64,000 nucleotides of DNA from JACCTU01 sp963737405 (GTDB lineage: Bacteria > Actinomycetota > Thermoleophilia > Gaiellales > Gaiellaceae). The position numbers and the translations under genes are program-made. The notes under the pieces were generated by a model. The model did no database searches and was not told the DNA's origin. It was given only the letters and a program-made list of their open reading frames with translations. Position 1 is the first letter of the stretch; each line of letters begins with the position of its first letter. Positions 36,961-45,599 of the stretch are shown here, piece by piece. The stretch covers positions 496,001-560,000 of the forward strand of contig CAVTSL010000011.1 of the NCBI GenBank assembly GCA_963737405.1, written 5' to 3'.

Positions 36961-37121
36961 GGGGGGAGCCATTCTCCCCGTGGTTATCGAGGAGCGAACG
37001 AGCTCCTCACGAGAAGGCGTCGTCTGCGGCAAGAGGAAGCCTCCTGAGGAGGGTCGGCCTGGGTCGGCATCTCTGACGAATCGGCCCTCCCTGGCGCAGC
37101 CATCGCCGGGAAAGGGAGCAG
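36961..37121 (+). promoter_or_regulatory. structured, switch-like 5' leader of secreted protein gene
   Basis: Stable stems are GGGGAG/CTCCCC (36963-36979) and GAGGAGC/GCTCCTC (36989-37008). Downstream are three competing pairings: CCTCC (37040-37044) with GGAGG (37048-37052); GGAGGGTCG (37048-37056) with CGGCCCTCC (37082-37090); and CTCCCT (37087-37092) with AGGGAG (37113-37118), the ribosome binding site. The last is extended by GGCG/CGCC (37093-37107). Forming the middle stem frees the binding site; forming the first stem lets it be masked. No known riboswitch consensus was recognised. Confidence 0.45.
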
Positions 37122-38301
37122 ATGCGGAGGAAGACGCTGATCCGTGCGGCCGGAACAGCGGTGGCGTTCGTCGCGGGGCTCATGCTCGCGATGGTTTCCA
37201 TCGGTTCGGCGAGCGCGACGGGTGGCCCCAAGGACAAGGTGACGATCTGTCACGCCACCGGCAGCAGCTCGAACCCGTACGTGCGGAACCACCCGTCGGC
37301 CGACGGTGACGTCTCCGGTCACGACGGCCACGGCGACGACATCATCCCGCCCTTCACCTACGAGGACGGCGGCGTCACGAAGCAGTACCCGGGCAAGAAC
37401 TGGGACGCGACGGGCCAGGCGATCTTCGCGAACGACTGCAACGTTCCGGGCACGACGACGCCGACGACTGCCGACGACTCCGACGACTCCGACGACTCCG
37501 ACGACGCCGACGACTCCGACGACTCCGACGACGCCGACGACTCCGACCACGCCGACGACTCCGACCACGCCGACGACTCCGACCACGCCGACGACTCCGA
37601 CCACGCCGACGACTCCGACCACGCCGACGACTCCGTCGACGCCGTCGATCGACCTCTCGGTCACGAAGACGGACGCGCCGGACCCCGCGACGGTCGGTGG
37701 CTCGCTCGTCTACACGATCCGCGCGACGAACGGCAGCGCGGCGACGGCGACCGGCGTCACGGTCACGGACCAGCTTCCGGCCGGCGTCACCCTCGTCTCG
37801 GTCAGCGCGAGCCAGGGCAGCTGCTCGGGCCAGCCGACGATCGTCTGCTCGCTCGGCACGCTCGCCGGCGGCGCAAGCGCGACGATCACGGTCGTCGTGC
37901 AGCCGCAGTCGCCGGGGACGATCACGAACGTCGCCACGGTCGACGGCAACCAGCCCGACCCGGCGCCGTCCAACAACACCGCGGTCGCCACGACGACGGT
38001 CAACGGAGCCTTCGCCCCGCCGACGGTCGGCTGCACCGCGCTCCGCGTCACGCCGCGCTCGCTGGCGGTCGGACACCGCGTCTCGCTCAGGGTCGTCGCC
38101 CTCGGCGGCACCGTCTCCGGCCTCCGCGTCCGCGTCCGCGGTGCGGGCATCGACGCCTCCGCACGCACGAACGCGCAGGGTGTCGCGAGCGTCCGTGTCA
38201 TGGGCCGCCGACCGGGCGTCGCGAACGTGACGGTCGCGGGCCAGTCGTGCAGCGCACGCTTCGGAGTCCTCGGTGCGTTCCAGCCTCCGCTCACGGGCTA
38301 G
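37122..38301 (+). CDS. secreted Thr-Pro-repeat protein with DUF11-like domain, one extra base
   Basis: Removing one G at 37470 gives an uninterrupted 392-residue protein. A signal peptide (about 1-32, ending ASA-TG) precedes a domain seen in many actinobacterial exported proteins, with KVTICHATGSSSNPYV, GHDGHGDDIIPPF and GKNWDATGQAIF. A TPTTPTTP linker of about 50 residues follows. A DUF11/CARDB-like beta domain comes next (IDLSVTKTDAPDPATVGG, NVATVDGNQPDPAPSNN) and then an Ig-like C-terminal part. The gene has a strong structured leader and overlaps the L,D-transpeptidase gene. A wall-associated adhesive or structural role is likely. Confidence 0.75.
37456..37640 (+). repeat. Thr-Pro coding tandem repeat (9- and 18-base units)
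   Basis: Units of CCGACGACT vary with CCGACGACG; from about 37550 the longer unit GACCACGCCGACGACTCC repeats about five times. Unit length is a multiple of three, so copy-number change would alter linker length without shifting frame. The one frame break (extra G at 37470) sits in the first units. All three forward frames and parts of the reverse strand stay open here, creating spurious DDSDHA and VVG reading frames. Confidence 0.8.
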
Positions 38302-38986
38302 CTTCCTTCTCGGCCTGCTGCTCGCGCTCTCGGCGTTCGCCGCCGAGGGCCGGGCAGCGGCGCCGAGCCTGCCTCGCTCCTATCCCGCGGCCGGCCAGCT
38401 CGTCGTGCCAACGGTGACCGTGCGGCGTGCTCCGAGCGCAGGCGCGAAGAAGCTCGCCGTCCTGCGCGACTTCCGCCGGTCGGACTTCCGCCCGCAGGTC
38501 GTGCTCGCGCTCGAGCTCCGGGCGGAACGGAACGGTCGGCTCTGGTTCAAGATCGCGCTCCCCGGCCGCCCCAACGGGCGGACCGGATGGATCCCCGCGT
38601 CTTCGGCGTCGCTTCGGCCGACGATCGCGTCGATCGTGATCCATCGCGGCGCGCGGACGCTCGAGCTGTCGCGCGACGGGAAGGTCGCGCTGCGCACGCG
38701 CGTGGCCGTCGGCAAGCGCGGAGCCGAGACGCCGCTCGGCCTCTTCTACGTGACGTCGCGGTTCACGCCGCGCAACACCTTCCTCGGCTCGTACGCGCTC
38801 GAGACGAGTGCGTACTCGAAGCTGAGCGAGTGGCCCGGCGGAGGGATTGTCGGCATCCACGGCACGCCGCGCCCGGACCTGCTCGGTCAGGCGGTCTCAC
38901 ACGGATGCATCCGCGTCTCGAACGCGGCTGCGCTCGAGCTGAAGCGGCTCGCCCCGACGGGGACGCCGATCAGAGTCCTGCGCTAG
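38273..38986 (+). CDS. L,D-transpeptidase (YkuD domain)
   Basis: A cell-wall enzyme that makes 3-3 peptide cross-links or anchors proteins to peptidoglycan. It has 237 residues with signal peptide about 1-29 and an SH3-like N-terminal half (VTVRRAPSAGAKKLAVL). The YkuD catalytic domain has IHGTPRPDLLGQAVSHGCIRVSN, containing the His and the nucleophilic Cys (SHGCIRVSN). GTG 38273 overlaps the preceding repeat-protein gene by 29 bases, suggesting that the two exported proteins are made together. Confidence 0.92.
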   Translation: MRSSLRSRASFLLGLLLALSAFAAEGRAAAPSLPRSYPAAGQLVVPTVTVRRAPSAGAKKLAVLRDFRRSDFRPQVVLALELRAERNGRLWFKIALPGRPNGRTGWIPASSASLRPTIASIVIHRGARTLELSRDGKVALRTRVAVGKRGAETPLGLFYVTSRFTPRNTFLGSYALETSAYSKLSEWPGGGIVGIHGTPRPDLLGQAVSHGCIRVSNAAALELKRLAPTGTPIRVLR

Positions 38987-39663
38987 CGCGAGAGCGCGTC
39001 GAAGCTCGTCAGCCGCCGTGCCACGACCGCGTAGCCCGGAGACTGGAAACGGTGGTTCGCGCGGAACGCGTGCCACGAGCCGCCGGGTGCCGCCGCGACC
39101 GCGAGCCGGTCGAAGCGATACGCGAACGTGTTGCAAGCGCGCGTACCGGCGTTCCAGCTCTCGGCGGTCGCGAGCCCGCGCCAACGCTTGTGGCTCCCGG
39201 CCAGGTGCACCGCCCGAGAGACGGGACGGCCGTTCACCCACACGCGCCACCAGTTCGGATGCCCTCGCACCTCGAGCACCGCGACGGTGCGCGTCGCGAC
39301 CGGCGCGATGTCGGGCTCGACCTCGAAGTACTGCGGCGCGCGGCCGGCGCGCGAGATCTCGTAGTAGAGGTTGCTCGTCGGCGAGCCCTCGAAGCCGCTG
39401 ACTCCGACCTGGATCCACTGCGTGCGGCCGGCGACACCGACCCATGCCGCGACGTGCCCCTTCTCGACGCGCGGAGCGTCGAGCACGGTGATGGTCGCGC
39501 GCACGCCGTGGCCGCGCTCGGCTGCCTGCAGGCCCGCATAGGAGTACGACGCTGCGCCGCATCCGGCCGCTCCGGCACCGGCCGGCGCCGCAGAGATCCC
39601 GCCGGCGCAGAAAACCGCCGAAACGAGTGCCACCGCTGCGACGAGCCGCCCCATCCCAACCAT
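38983..39663 (-). CDS. secreted protein of unknown function
   Basis: A 226-residue exported protein. A signal peptide runs to about residue 27 (ISAAPAGA). The mature part is beta-rich with many Trp/Tyr residues (AAWVGVAGRTQWIQVGVSG, PQYFEVEPDI, NWWRVWVNG, GSWHAFRAN) and one pair of Cys (GCGAAS; RACNTF). It looks like a jelly-roll/lectin-like domain but no family is assigned. It converges with the L,D-transpeptidase gene, overlapping by 4 bases. Confidence 0.65.
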   Translation of the reverse strand: MVGMGRLVAAVALVSAVFCAGGISAAPAGAGAAGCGAASYSYAGLQAAERGHGVRATITVLDAPRVEKGHVAAWVGVAGRTQWIQVGVSGFEGSPTSNLYYEISRAGRAPQYFEVEPDIAPVATRTVAVLEVRGHPNWWRVWVNGRPVSRAVHLAGSHKRWRGLATAESWNAGTRACNTFAYRFDRLAVAAAPGGSWHAFRANHRFQSPGYAVVARRLTSFDALSR

Positions 39664-39716
39664 CGATCGGCGGCGGTAGCGCGGGCAAGCGTACCTCGAA
39701 CGAGGGACACGTCACA

Positions 39717-40757
39717 ATGCTGATCATGCGGGTAGGCATCGTGCTGCTCGCCGTGAGCGTCGCGCTGATCGCAGCACCGAGCTCGGGAAGCGACGTGCGC
39801 GACGACACCGCGTGGCTGCAGGCGCGGCTCGACGCGGGGCAACCGGTCTACCTGCCGAAGCTTCCCGACGGGCAGTGCTACGCGACGCGCGGCCTGTGGG
39901 TCAGCCGCGACGACACGCAGATCGCGTCCGACGGCGCGTGCATCCGCGGCCTCGGGCCGGGCGAGGTGCGGATGCGCTCGACCGACGGCGACCCGATCGC
40001 TGCCGAGGCGGTCTTCTACGTGTCGAGGACGAGCGTGCTCGACCCCGCACCCGCGCGCATCTCGATCAGCGGCCTGCGGATCGAGGTCCCGGACGGTGTC
40101 GAGCTGTACGGCATCTCGATCCTCGGGCATCTCGTCGACGTGCACGGGGTCGAGGTCGGAGGCGCGCCGATCGACGCGCTCTACATCGGCGGCCGCGCGA
40201 ACGACGGCTTCGCCGCGCGCGTGACCGTGACGGACTCGCGGTTCGTCGGCGGACGCAGGAACGTCGTCTCCGTCGTGGGCGCGCTCGACGTGCGGCTCGA
40301 GCGGAACGTGATCGCCGGCGGGACCGACACGTACCCGACCGGCGGCGGCCGGACGTGGGGGAACCCCGCGGCAGGGATCGACGTCGAGCCGGGCGGCCGC
40401 GGCGCGCCGACGCTCGGCGTCCGCATCGCCGACAACGAGATCGTCGACAACGCCGGCCCGGGCATCCTGCTCGCGCTCTCGACGAACCAGGGCCTGCCGA
40501 TCGTCGGCAGCGGCGTCGAGATCGTCGGCAACCGCATTCAGCGGAACGGCACCCGTGCCACGCCGCCCCAGCACGGCGGGATCGTCGTCAACGGCGGCCA
40601 GCAGATCGGCGGCGGCCGGGTGCTGGTCGAGCGGAACGTGATCGCCGGCAACCGCGGCGCCGCGTTGCTCTCGCGCTACGACGTCAACCTCGAGCTCGAG
40701 CTACGCGACAACCAGCTCGACGGCCGCGTCCGCTTCCAGCGGACCGAGCCGCGGTAA
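39717..40757 (+). CDS. secreted right-handed parallel beta-helix protein
   Basis: 346 residues from ATG 39717 (MLIMRVGIVLLAVSV), with a signal peptide to about residue 26. An N-terminal segment DDTAWLQARLDAG with VYLPKLPDGQCYATRGLWV matches the start of pectate-lyase-3/glycosidase-like beta helices. Repeats such as DVRLERNVIAGG, VRIADNEIVDNAGPGILL, VEIVGNRIQRNG and VLVERNVIAGNRGAALL are classic PbH1 rungs with Asn ladders. Likely binds or cleaves a polysaccharide; catalytic residues are not identified. Confidence 0.75.
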   Translation: MLIMRVGIVLLAVSVALIAAPSSGSDVRDDTAWLQARLDAGQPVYLPKLPDGQCYATRGLWVSRDDTQIASDGACIRGLGPGEVRMRSTDGDPIAAEAVFYVSRTSVLDPAPARISISGLRIEVPDGVELYGISILGHLVDVHGVEVGGAPIDALYIGGRANDGFAARVTVTDSRFVGGRRNVVSVVGALDVRLERNVIAGGTDTYPTGGGRTWGNPAAGIDVEPGGRGAPTLGVRIADNEIVDNAGPGILLALSTNQGLPIVGSGVEIVGNRIQRNGTRATPPQHGGIVVNGGQQIGGGRVLVERNVIAGNRGAALLSRYDVNLELELRDNQLDGRVRFQRTEPR

Positions 40758-40872
40758 ACGTCGACGCTGGAGAGACAGGACATTCGCACCGCTCGCCGCG
40801 TGTGATGGAGACTGATGTCGTGAGCAGCGGTCTCGACCATGCCCGACGCACCCCGTTGCCACTGAAGCTCCG

Positions 40873-42537
40873 ATGACGGCCGACGCCCGCGAGATCGAAT
40901 GGCAGTTCGACGCCCTCGACCTGCGTCCGGTGCTGCGATGGCTCGACAAGCCCGACGCGTGGACGGCGGCCCACGGGGTCAACGTGGTCGCGAACGGCAC
41001 TGGCGCGACCCAGGTCGATCGGTACTTCGAGACCGAGGACTGGCGTTTCCGCCGGGCGGGTTATTCACTTCGGATACGTCGCGTCGGCCGCCGCCGAGAA
41101 GCCGAGGCGACACTCAAGGGTCTCGACGCCGCATCGGCCGACGCTCCGGGATTGCGCAACCGGCGTGAGGTGAACGAGCCGCTAGGAGCCGCCGACCTGC
41201 CGACGCTCCTGCGTGCGACCGGATCCGTGGGCCGGCGCGTGCGCGCCGTGGCGGGAACGAAGCCGCTGCTGCCGTTGTTCGAGGTGCGCACTCGCCGCCG
41301 CACCTTCTCTCTCGAGGCCGAACGCCTACCGCCGGGTGAGATCGCGCTCGACGAGACGGCGATCCACCAGCCGGGCGGCGGACCCCCGGCACGCCTGCGG
41401 CGGATCGAGATCGAGGTGCCGGAGGCGGCTCTGCGGACGCTCGAGCCGTTCGTTCACGAGCTGCGCGAAGCATGCGCATTGCAGCCCGCCGGCCTGAGCA
41501 AGTTCGAGGCCGGGATCCTGTCCTCCGATCTCCAGCCCCCGTCGGCGGAACGATTCGGCCCGACTGCAATCGACCCGGAGATGGCGAGCGGCGCCGTTGC
41601 GCTGGCTGTCCTGCGCCTGCACTTCTCGGCCATGCTCGCCAAGGAGCCCGGTACTCGGCTCGGAGACGACATCGAGGAGTTGCACGACATGCGCGTCGCA
41701 ACGCGCCGGCTCCGCGCTGCGCTCTCGCTCTTCGTCGATGTACTGCCGGAGACTGCGCTGAAGGTTGGCGAGGAGCTCCGCTCCGTCGGCGAGATGCTGG
41801 GCACCGTACGCGACCTCGACGTCCAGATCGAGCAGCTCGACACCTGGCTGGACGCGCTCGAGGAAACGGACCGCGACGCGCTCATGGGGCTCCGCGCGTT
41901 GCTCCACGAGCAACGCGAATCCAGTCGCGCTGCGATGCTCGAGATGCTCGACTCGCGCCGCTACGAGGCCTTCGTCAGCCGCTTCGGCCGCACACTGCGC
42001 GCCCGCCACTTCGCCCGCTCGGGCCCAGCTTCGCGCCCGGCCCGCGCGCTCGCCCCCGACCTCATCGAGAGCCGCTTCCGCTCCGTCCGCAAGGGCGGTG
42101 CCCGGATCGGCCCCACCTCGCCGGCAAGCGACTACCACCGGCTCAGGATCCGCTGCAAGCGCCTCCGCTACGCGCTCGAGTTCCTGTCGGACCTCTACCC
42201 GGGCGCGACGCGACCGCTGATGAGACGACTCGTGACGGTCCAGGACCTTCTCGGCCTGCACCAGGACGCGGACGTCGCGATCGAACGTCTCCGGCACCTC
42301 GCCGTTTCGTCCAGGGACGACCTCGACCCCGGGACGATCTTCGCCATGGGCGAGGTCGCCGAGCGCTACCGGCAGTCGATGATCGATCTACGAGCGCGGT
42401 TCCCGGCCGCGTACGCCCAACTGTCCGGCAAGCAGTGGAAAGCGTTCGAGAGACTGCTCGAGCGCGAGCGTCCAACACCGCCCACAGCCACTACGGCCGG
42501 CGACGCACGAACGGAGCCGGATCCGGTAGTCGGTTGA
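40873..42537 (+). CDS. CYTH-CHAD domain protein
   Basis: A 554-residue cytoplasmic protein. Residues about 5-200 form a CYTH (triphosphate tunnel) domain with basic and acidic strands (QVDRYFETEDWRFRRAGYSLRIRR, EATLKG, RREVNEPL, RRIEIEVPE). Residues about 235-510 form a CHAD domain with DIEELHDMRVATRRLRAALSLF and YHRLRIRCKRLRYALEFL, whose conserved His and Arg residues bind polyphosphate. Such proteins are inorganic polyphosphate binders or triphosphatases. ATG 40873. It is a single-gene unit ending in a shared terminator. Confidence 0.9.
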   Translation: MTADAREIEWQFDALDLRPVLRWLDKPDAWTAAHGVNVVANGTGATQVDRYFETEDWRFRRAGYSLRIRRVGRRREAEATLKGLDAASADAPGLRNRREVNEPLGAADLPTLLRATGSVGRRVRAVAGTKPLLPLFEVRTRRRTFSLEAERLPPGEIALDETAIHQPGGGPPARLRRIEIEVPEAALRTLEPFVHELREACALQPAGLSKFEAGILSSDLQPPSAERFGPTAIDPEMASGAVALAVLRLHFSAMLAKEPGTRLGDDIEELHDMRVATRRLRAALSLFVDVLPETALKVGEELRSVGEMLGTVRDLDVQIEQLDTWLDALEETDRDALMGLRALLHEQRESSRAAMLEMLDSRRYEAFVSRFGRTLRARHFARSGPASRPARALAPDLIESRFRSVRKGGARIGPTSPASDYHRLRIRCKRLRYALEFLSDLYPGATRPLMRRLVTVQDLLGLHQDADVAIERLRHLAVSSRDDLDPGTIFAMGEVAERYRQSMIDLRARFPAAYAQLSGKQWKAFERLLERERPTPPTATTAGDARTEPDPVVG

Positions 42538-42563
42538 CGACAGGCATCCCCCACGCCAAAGAG

Positions 42564-42595
42564 AAAGCCCGCCCTGCGGCGGCAGGACGGGCTTT
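42564..42595. terminator. bidirectional terminator
   Basis: AAAGCCCGCCCTGC (42564-42577) pairs with GCAGGACGGGCTTT (42582-42595), 14 pairs with one mismatch and a 4-base loop. The arms end in AAA/TTT, so it can work on both strands between the convergent CYTH-CHAD and solute-binding protein genes. Confidence 0.8.
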
Positions 42596-42622
42596 CCCGG
42601 CTGTTGCGCTCTCGCTAGCGGG

Positions 42623-44260
42623 CTAGCGTGACGTCGACCACCATGCGTTGACGTTCCAGAGCGCGGTCTGCTGCGTCGGGTTGCGGACGATGCCCTGGAT
42701 CCGCTTCTCGTGGATGAGGAAGCCGGGCTTCGCCATCAGCGGGATCGTCGGGATGTCGTTCGCGATCAGCGCGTCCGCCTTGTTCAGCATCGCGTTGCGC
42801 TTCTTGTCGTTCAGCTCGACCGACGCCTTGCTCAGCAGGCTCGTCACCGTGCGGTTGCAGTAACCCATGTCGTTCTGGTCACCGCCACAACCGTGGATGG
42901 CGACGTCGGTGAGCGCCGAGACCGGGCTCCCCTGCCAACCGAACATGAACAGGTCCCAGTCGCGCGACGGCAGCACCGTGCCGAACACGTGGCTCGCGGG
43001 ACCGAACGTCGACTTCACCTCGATGCCGACGGCCTTCAGCTGCGCCTGGATCACCTCGAAGGTGAGCTCACGGAGCTGGTTGCCGGCGGTCGACGTGAAG
43101 CGGAACGACAGCTTGCCGACGCCCGGGCAGCTGTAGATGCCGTCCGAGCCCTTCGTGCAGCGGTTCGTCCGGAGCAGCTGCTCGGCCGCCGCGCGGTTGT
43201 ACGTGTACTTCTTCCAGTTCGGCTTGTACTGCGACTCGAACGGCTTGAAGATCACGTTCTGAAGCACGGGCAGGCCCGGCGAGATCGTCCGGTAGAGCGC
43301 GCTCGTGATCGCGGACCTGTTGATCCCGCGGATGAGCGCCTGCCGGACGAACTTCTTCTTCAGCGCCGGATGGCCCTTCGGGCCCTGCTGCATGTCGATG
43401 TGCTCCCACGAGAACTCCGGCCCGAACTGCACGCGGAGGTTGTTGTTCCGGCGCGCGTCCGCGATCTGCAGCTGCGGCTGCGGCCGGAGCACGGAGAGCT
43501 CACCCGAGCGGATCGCCTGGAACTGCGTGTTCGTGTCCGAGACCACGCGGTAGACGATCTGGTTCAGGTACGCCTTCTTGCCCCAGTAGTTCGGGTTCCG
43601 CGTGAGCACGAGCTGCGAGCCGCGCTGCCAGCGGTTGAAGACGAACGGGCCCGACGAGATCGGCTTGTTGCTCTTCGGGCTCATGAAGTCGTTCCGCCAG
43701 ACCTGGTTGAAGTTCTCGCCCTGCAGCGAGTGCTGCGGGATCGGCGCGGTGCCGATGAGCGCCTTCCAGGCCGCGTACGGGCGGCGGAACGTGACCGTGA
43801 CCGTCTTGCCCGCCACGGCGACCTTGCTGATGTCCTCCCAGCCCTCACGCGAGGTGATGTCGAACGACTGGTTCATCTGCGTCTGCCAGAGGAACCGGAA
43901 GTCCGCCCCGGTGATCTGCTGGCCGTCGCTCCACTTCGCAACCTTCTTGTAGGCGAAGCGAACGGTGAGCGGCCGCGCCTTCAGCATCTTCGGCTGGCCC
44001 GTGAAGAGCACGGGCTGGAGCGTGCCGCGGTTGTTGTACTCGAGACCGCCGTCGAGCACGGGCTCGGTCGCCTCGGCCGTTGCAAACAGGTTCCCCTCCG
44101 TGATGTACGGGTTGAGGACCTTCGGCTCCTGGTCGAGGCCATAGATCACAGTGCCCCCTGTGCGGGGCTTCACCTGCGGTTTTGCCACCGCAGAGGACGC
44201 CACCAGCAGGCTGATGGCGCCGGCAGCTCCGAGCAGGAGCTGAAACCACCGTCGGTTCAT
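42623..44260 (-). CDS. ABC transporter solute-binding protein, family 5 (peptide/nickel/opine type)
   Basis: 545 residues from ATG 44260, chosen because GGAGGAG lies 6-7 bases upstream and the protein begins directly with a signal peptide (MNRRWFQLLLGAAGAISLLV, cleavage near AVA-KP). The SBP_bac_5 fold is recognised by GGTVIYGLDQEPKVLNPY, the KWSDGQQITGADFRFLW motif, SSGPFVFNRWQRG, NPNYWG and VRQALIRGINR. No lipobox Cys is seen, unusual for a Gram-positive-type binding protein. No permease or ATPase is adjacent, so its transporter must be encoded elsewhere. Confidence 0.9.
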   Translation of the reverse strand: MNRRWFQLLLGAAGAISLLVASSAVAKPQVKPRTGGTVIYGLDQEPKVLNPYITEGNLFATAEATEPVLDGGLEYNNRGTLQPVLFTGQPKMLKARPLTVRFAYKKVAKWSDGQQITGADFRFLWQTQMNQSFDITSREGWEDISKVAVAGKTVTVTFRRPYAAWKALIGTAPIPQHSLQGENFNQVWRNDFMSPKSNKPISSGPFVFNRWQRGSQLVLTRNPNYWGKKAYLNQIVYRVVSDTNTQFQAIRSGELSVLRPQPQLQIADARRNNNLRVQFGPEFSWEHIDMQQGPKGHPALKKKFVRQALIRGINRSAITSALYRTISPGLPVLQNVIFKPFESQYKPNWKKYTYNRAAAEQLLRTNRCTKGSDGIYSCPGVGKLSFRFTSTAGNQLRELTFEVIQAQLKAVGIEVKSTFGPASHVFGTVLPSRDWDLFMFGWQGSPVSALTDVAIHGCGGDQNDMGYCNRTVTSLLSKASVELNDKKRNAMLNKADALIANDIPTIPLMAKPGFLIHEKRIQGIVRNPTQQTALWNVNAWWSTSR

Positions 44261-44430
44261 GGAGTGTCTCCTCCGCCGCATGTCGCGTTCGCGCGTCGGC
44301 CGTCTCCGTCGGAACGACCTCGGCACGGAGCGGTTCGATCCGCTCAGAGACCAAGACGGATGGACGCGATCGGGCGGCGGTTAGAACCTCTTATGCGCCG
44401 ATCAGCAACCTCGCCTAACAAGAAGGAGGA

Positions 44431-44467
44431 GCGTCCGCTCCGGCGGAGTGTGTGCCGAAGCGGACGC
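44431..44467. promoter_or_regulatory. hairpin between lysR-type gene and solute-binding protein gene
   Basis: GCGTCCGCT (44431-44439) and AGCGGACGC (44459-44467) pair perfectly around a 19-base loop. It lies in the 290-base gap 44261-44550, where both flanking genes read leftward. It could terminate the LysR transcript or belong to the leader of the binding-protein gene; no T tract is visible. The rest of that gap shows only the ribosome binding site near 44270. Confidence 0.4.
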
Positions 44468-44550
44468 GACGTTCCCACCGACGTTCTACCAACGGCACCC
44501 CAGTCTGAGCCAGCAGAAGGAGTGATCCGCCGATTCGGAACTCGGGCCGG

Positions 44551-45546
44551 TCAGGACGCGCGCGCGATGCGCCGGTCCCGCGCGGCGAGCACGTCGCGCA
44601 CGATCTCGACGAACTCGGCGCCGGCGTCCGTCGGCGGCTGCTCGCGCCGCCACGCGATTCCGATGCGCCGGTAGAGCTGCGGCGCCGCGAGCGAGCGTGC
44701 GACGAGGCCGTGCGCGTCGCTCTCGACGAGCAGCTCGGGGACGAGCGCCGCCGTCGCCCCGGCGCGAACGAGCCCGAGCAGCGTCCCGCTGTCGTCGGTG
44801 CGGTACACGACGTCCGGCCGGATGCCGTTCGCCTCGAGCCTCGAGAGCGCCTGCTCGGTCGAGCGGCACGTCCGCAGGGCGACGAGACGCAGACCGTGGA
44901 GGTCGGCGGGCGTGAGCTTCCCCTTGCCGGCGAGCGGGTCGTTCGGCGCGAGCACGAGCTGCAGCTCTTCGGCGAGGAGCTCCTCGACGACGAGCGGGCC
45001 CGGCTCGAGCGGAAGCGTGACGAAGGCGAGGTCGATCTCGCCGCGGCCGAGCGGCTCGAGCAGCTCGTCGTCGGAGATCGAGTGGATCATCTGGAGCTGC
45101 ACGCCCGGGTCGTTGAGCGGGAACCGCCGCACGAGGGCGCCCGCAACGAGGCTCCCCAGGCCCTGGAAGATCCCGACGCGGACGACGCCGGCGTTCCCCT
45201 CGCGGAGCGCCCGCACCTCGCCCTGCGCGACGCGAAGGCGCGCGAGGATCCCGCGAGCCTGCTCGAGCATGATCTCGCCCGCGGGCGTGGGGGTCACCCG
45301 CTGGAAGCGCTCGGGCCGCACGACGAGCTTCTCGCCGACGATCCGCTCGAGCGCGGCCACCTGCTGGCTGATCGCCGACTGCGTGTAGCCGAGCTTCTTG
45401 GCGGCCTTGTTGAACGAGCCCTCCTCGGCAACCGACTCGAGCGCCGCGAGGTGCCGAACCTGGATGCCGAGCCAGGGGGCGACCCCGACGGCGTCCCGCG
45501 CGGCCCGGTCGCGGGTTCTGCTCTCCGGCGAGGATGGAAAGAGCAT
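44551..45546 (-). CDS. LysR-family transcriptional regulator
   Basis: 331 residues. The winged helix-turn-helix is at about 30-90 (VRHLAALESVAEEGSFNKAAKKLGYTQSAISQQVAALE), followed by a co-inducer-binding domain (VRVGIFQGLGSLVAGALVRRF, DLAFVTLPLEPGPLVVEELL, GLVRAGATAALVPELL). ATG 45546 adds about 27 residues before the usual start; no other start codon was found in that stretch. Twin palindromes lie just upstream. It follows the MarR gene on the same strand with a 53-base gap. Regulated genes are unknown; the solute-binding protein gene downstream is a candidate. Confidence 0.9.
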   Translation of the reverse strand: MLFPSSPESRTRDRAARDAVGVAPWLGIQVRHLAALESVAEEGSFNKAAKKLGYTQSAISQQVAALERIVGEKLVVRPERFQRVTPTPAGEIMLEQARGILARLRVAQGEVRALREGNAGVVRVGIFQGLGSLVAGALVRRFPLNDPGVQLQMIHSISDDELLEPLGRGEIDLAFVTLPLEPGPLVVEELLAEELQLVLAPNDPLAGKGKLTPADLHGLRLVALRTCRSTEQALSRLEANGIRPDVVYRTDDSGTLLGLVRAGATAALVPELLVESDAHGLVARSLAAPQLYRRIGIAWRREQPPTDAGAEFVEIVRDVLAARDRRIARAS

Positions 45547-45562
45547 TCTCTATTTGCAGACG

Positions 45563-45599
45563 CGCGGATCCGCGGGAAGTTAGATATCGCGGTTCCGCG
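45563..45599. promoter_or_regulatory. twin palindromes CGCGG-NN-CCGCG, candidate operator
   Basis: CGCGGATCCGCG (45563-45574) and CGCGGTTCCGCG (45588-45599) are 25 bases centre to centre, between the MarR gene stop and the LysR gene start. Two near-identical dyads at that spacing are what a dimeric regulator such as MarR or LysR would bind to control the lysR-type gene. High GC makes single dyads common, but two matching ones in a 53-base gap are notable. Confidence 0.45.

Noticed and set aside
36961..37121. Known c-di-GMP (GEMM) or ydaO riboswitch
   Set aside because: A GGTCGGCCTGGGTCGGC segment loosely recalls GEMM, but the required GCAAAGCC-type core and the ydaO GGGGTGAATC-like core are not present.
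37550..37640. Regular 18-base repeats as a possible CRISPR array
   Set aside because: Units are contiguous with no spacers, lie inside a coding sequence, and no cas genes are present.
36984..37664. Minus-strand frame with a VVGVVGVVG repeat
   Set aside because: It is the antisense of the Thr-Pro repeat tract; no start context or recognisable domain.
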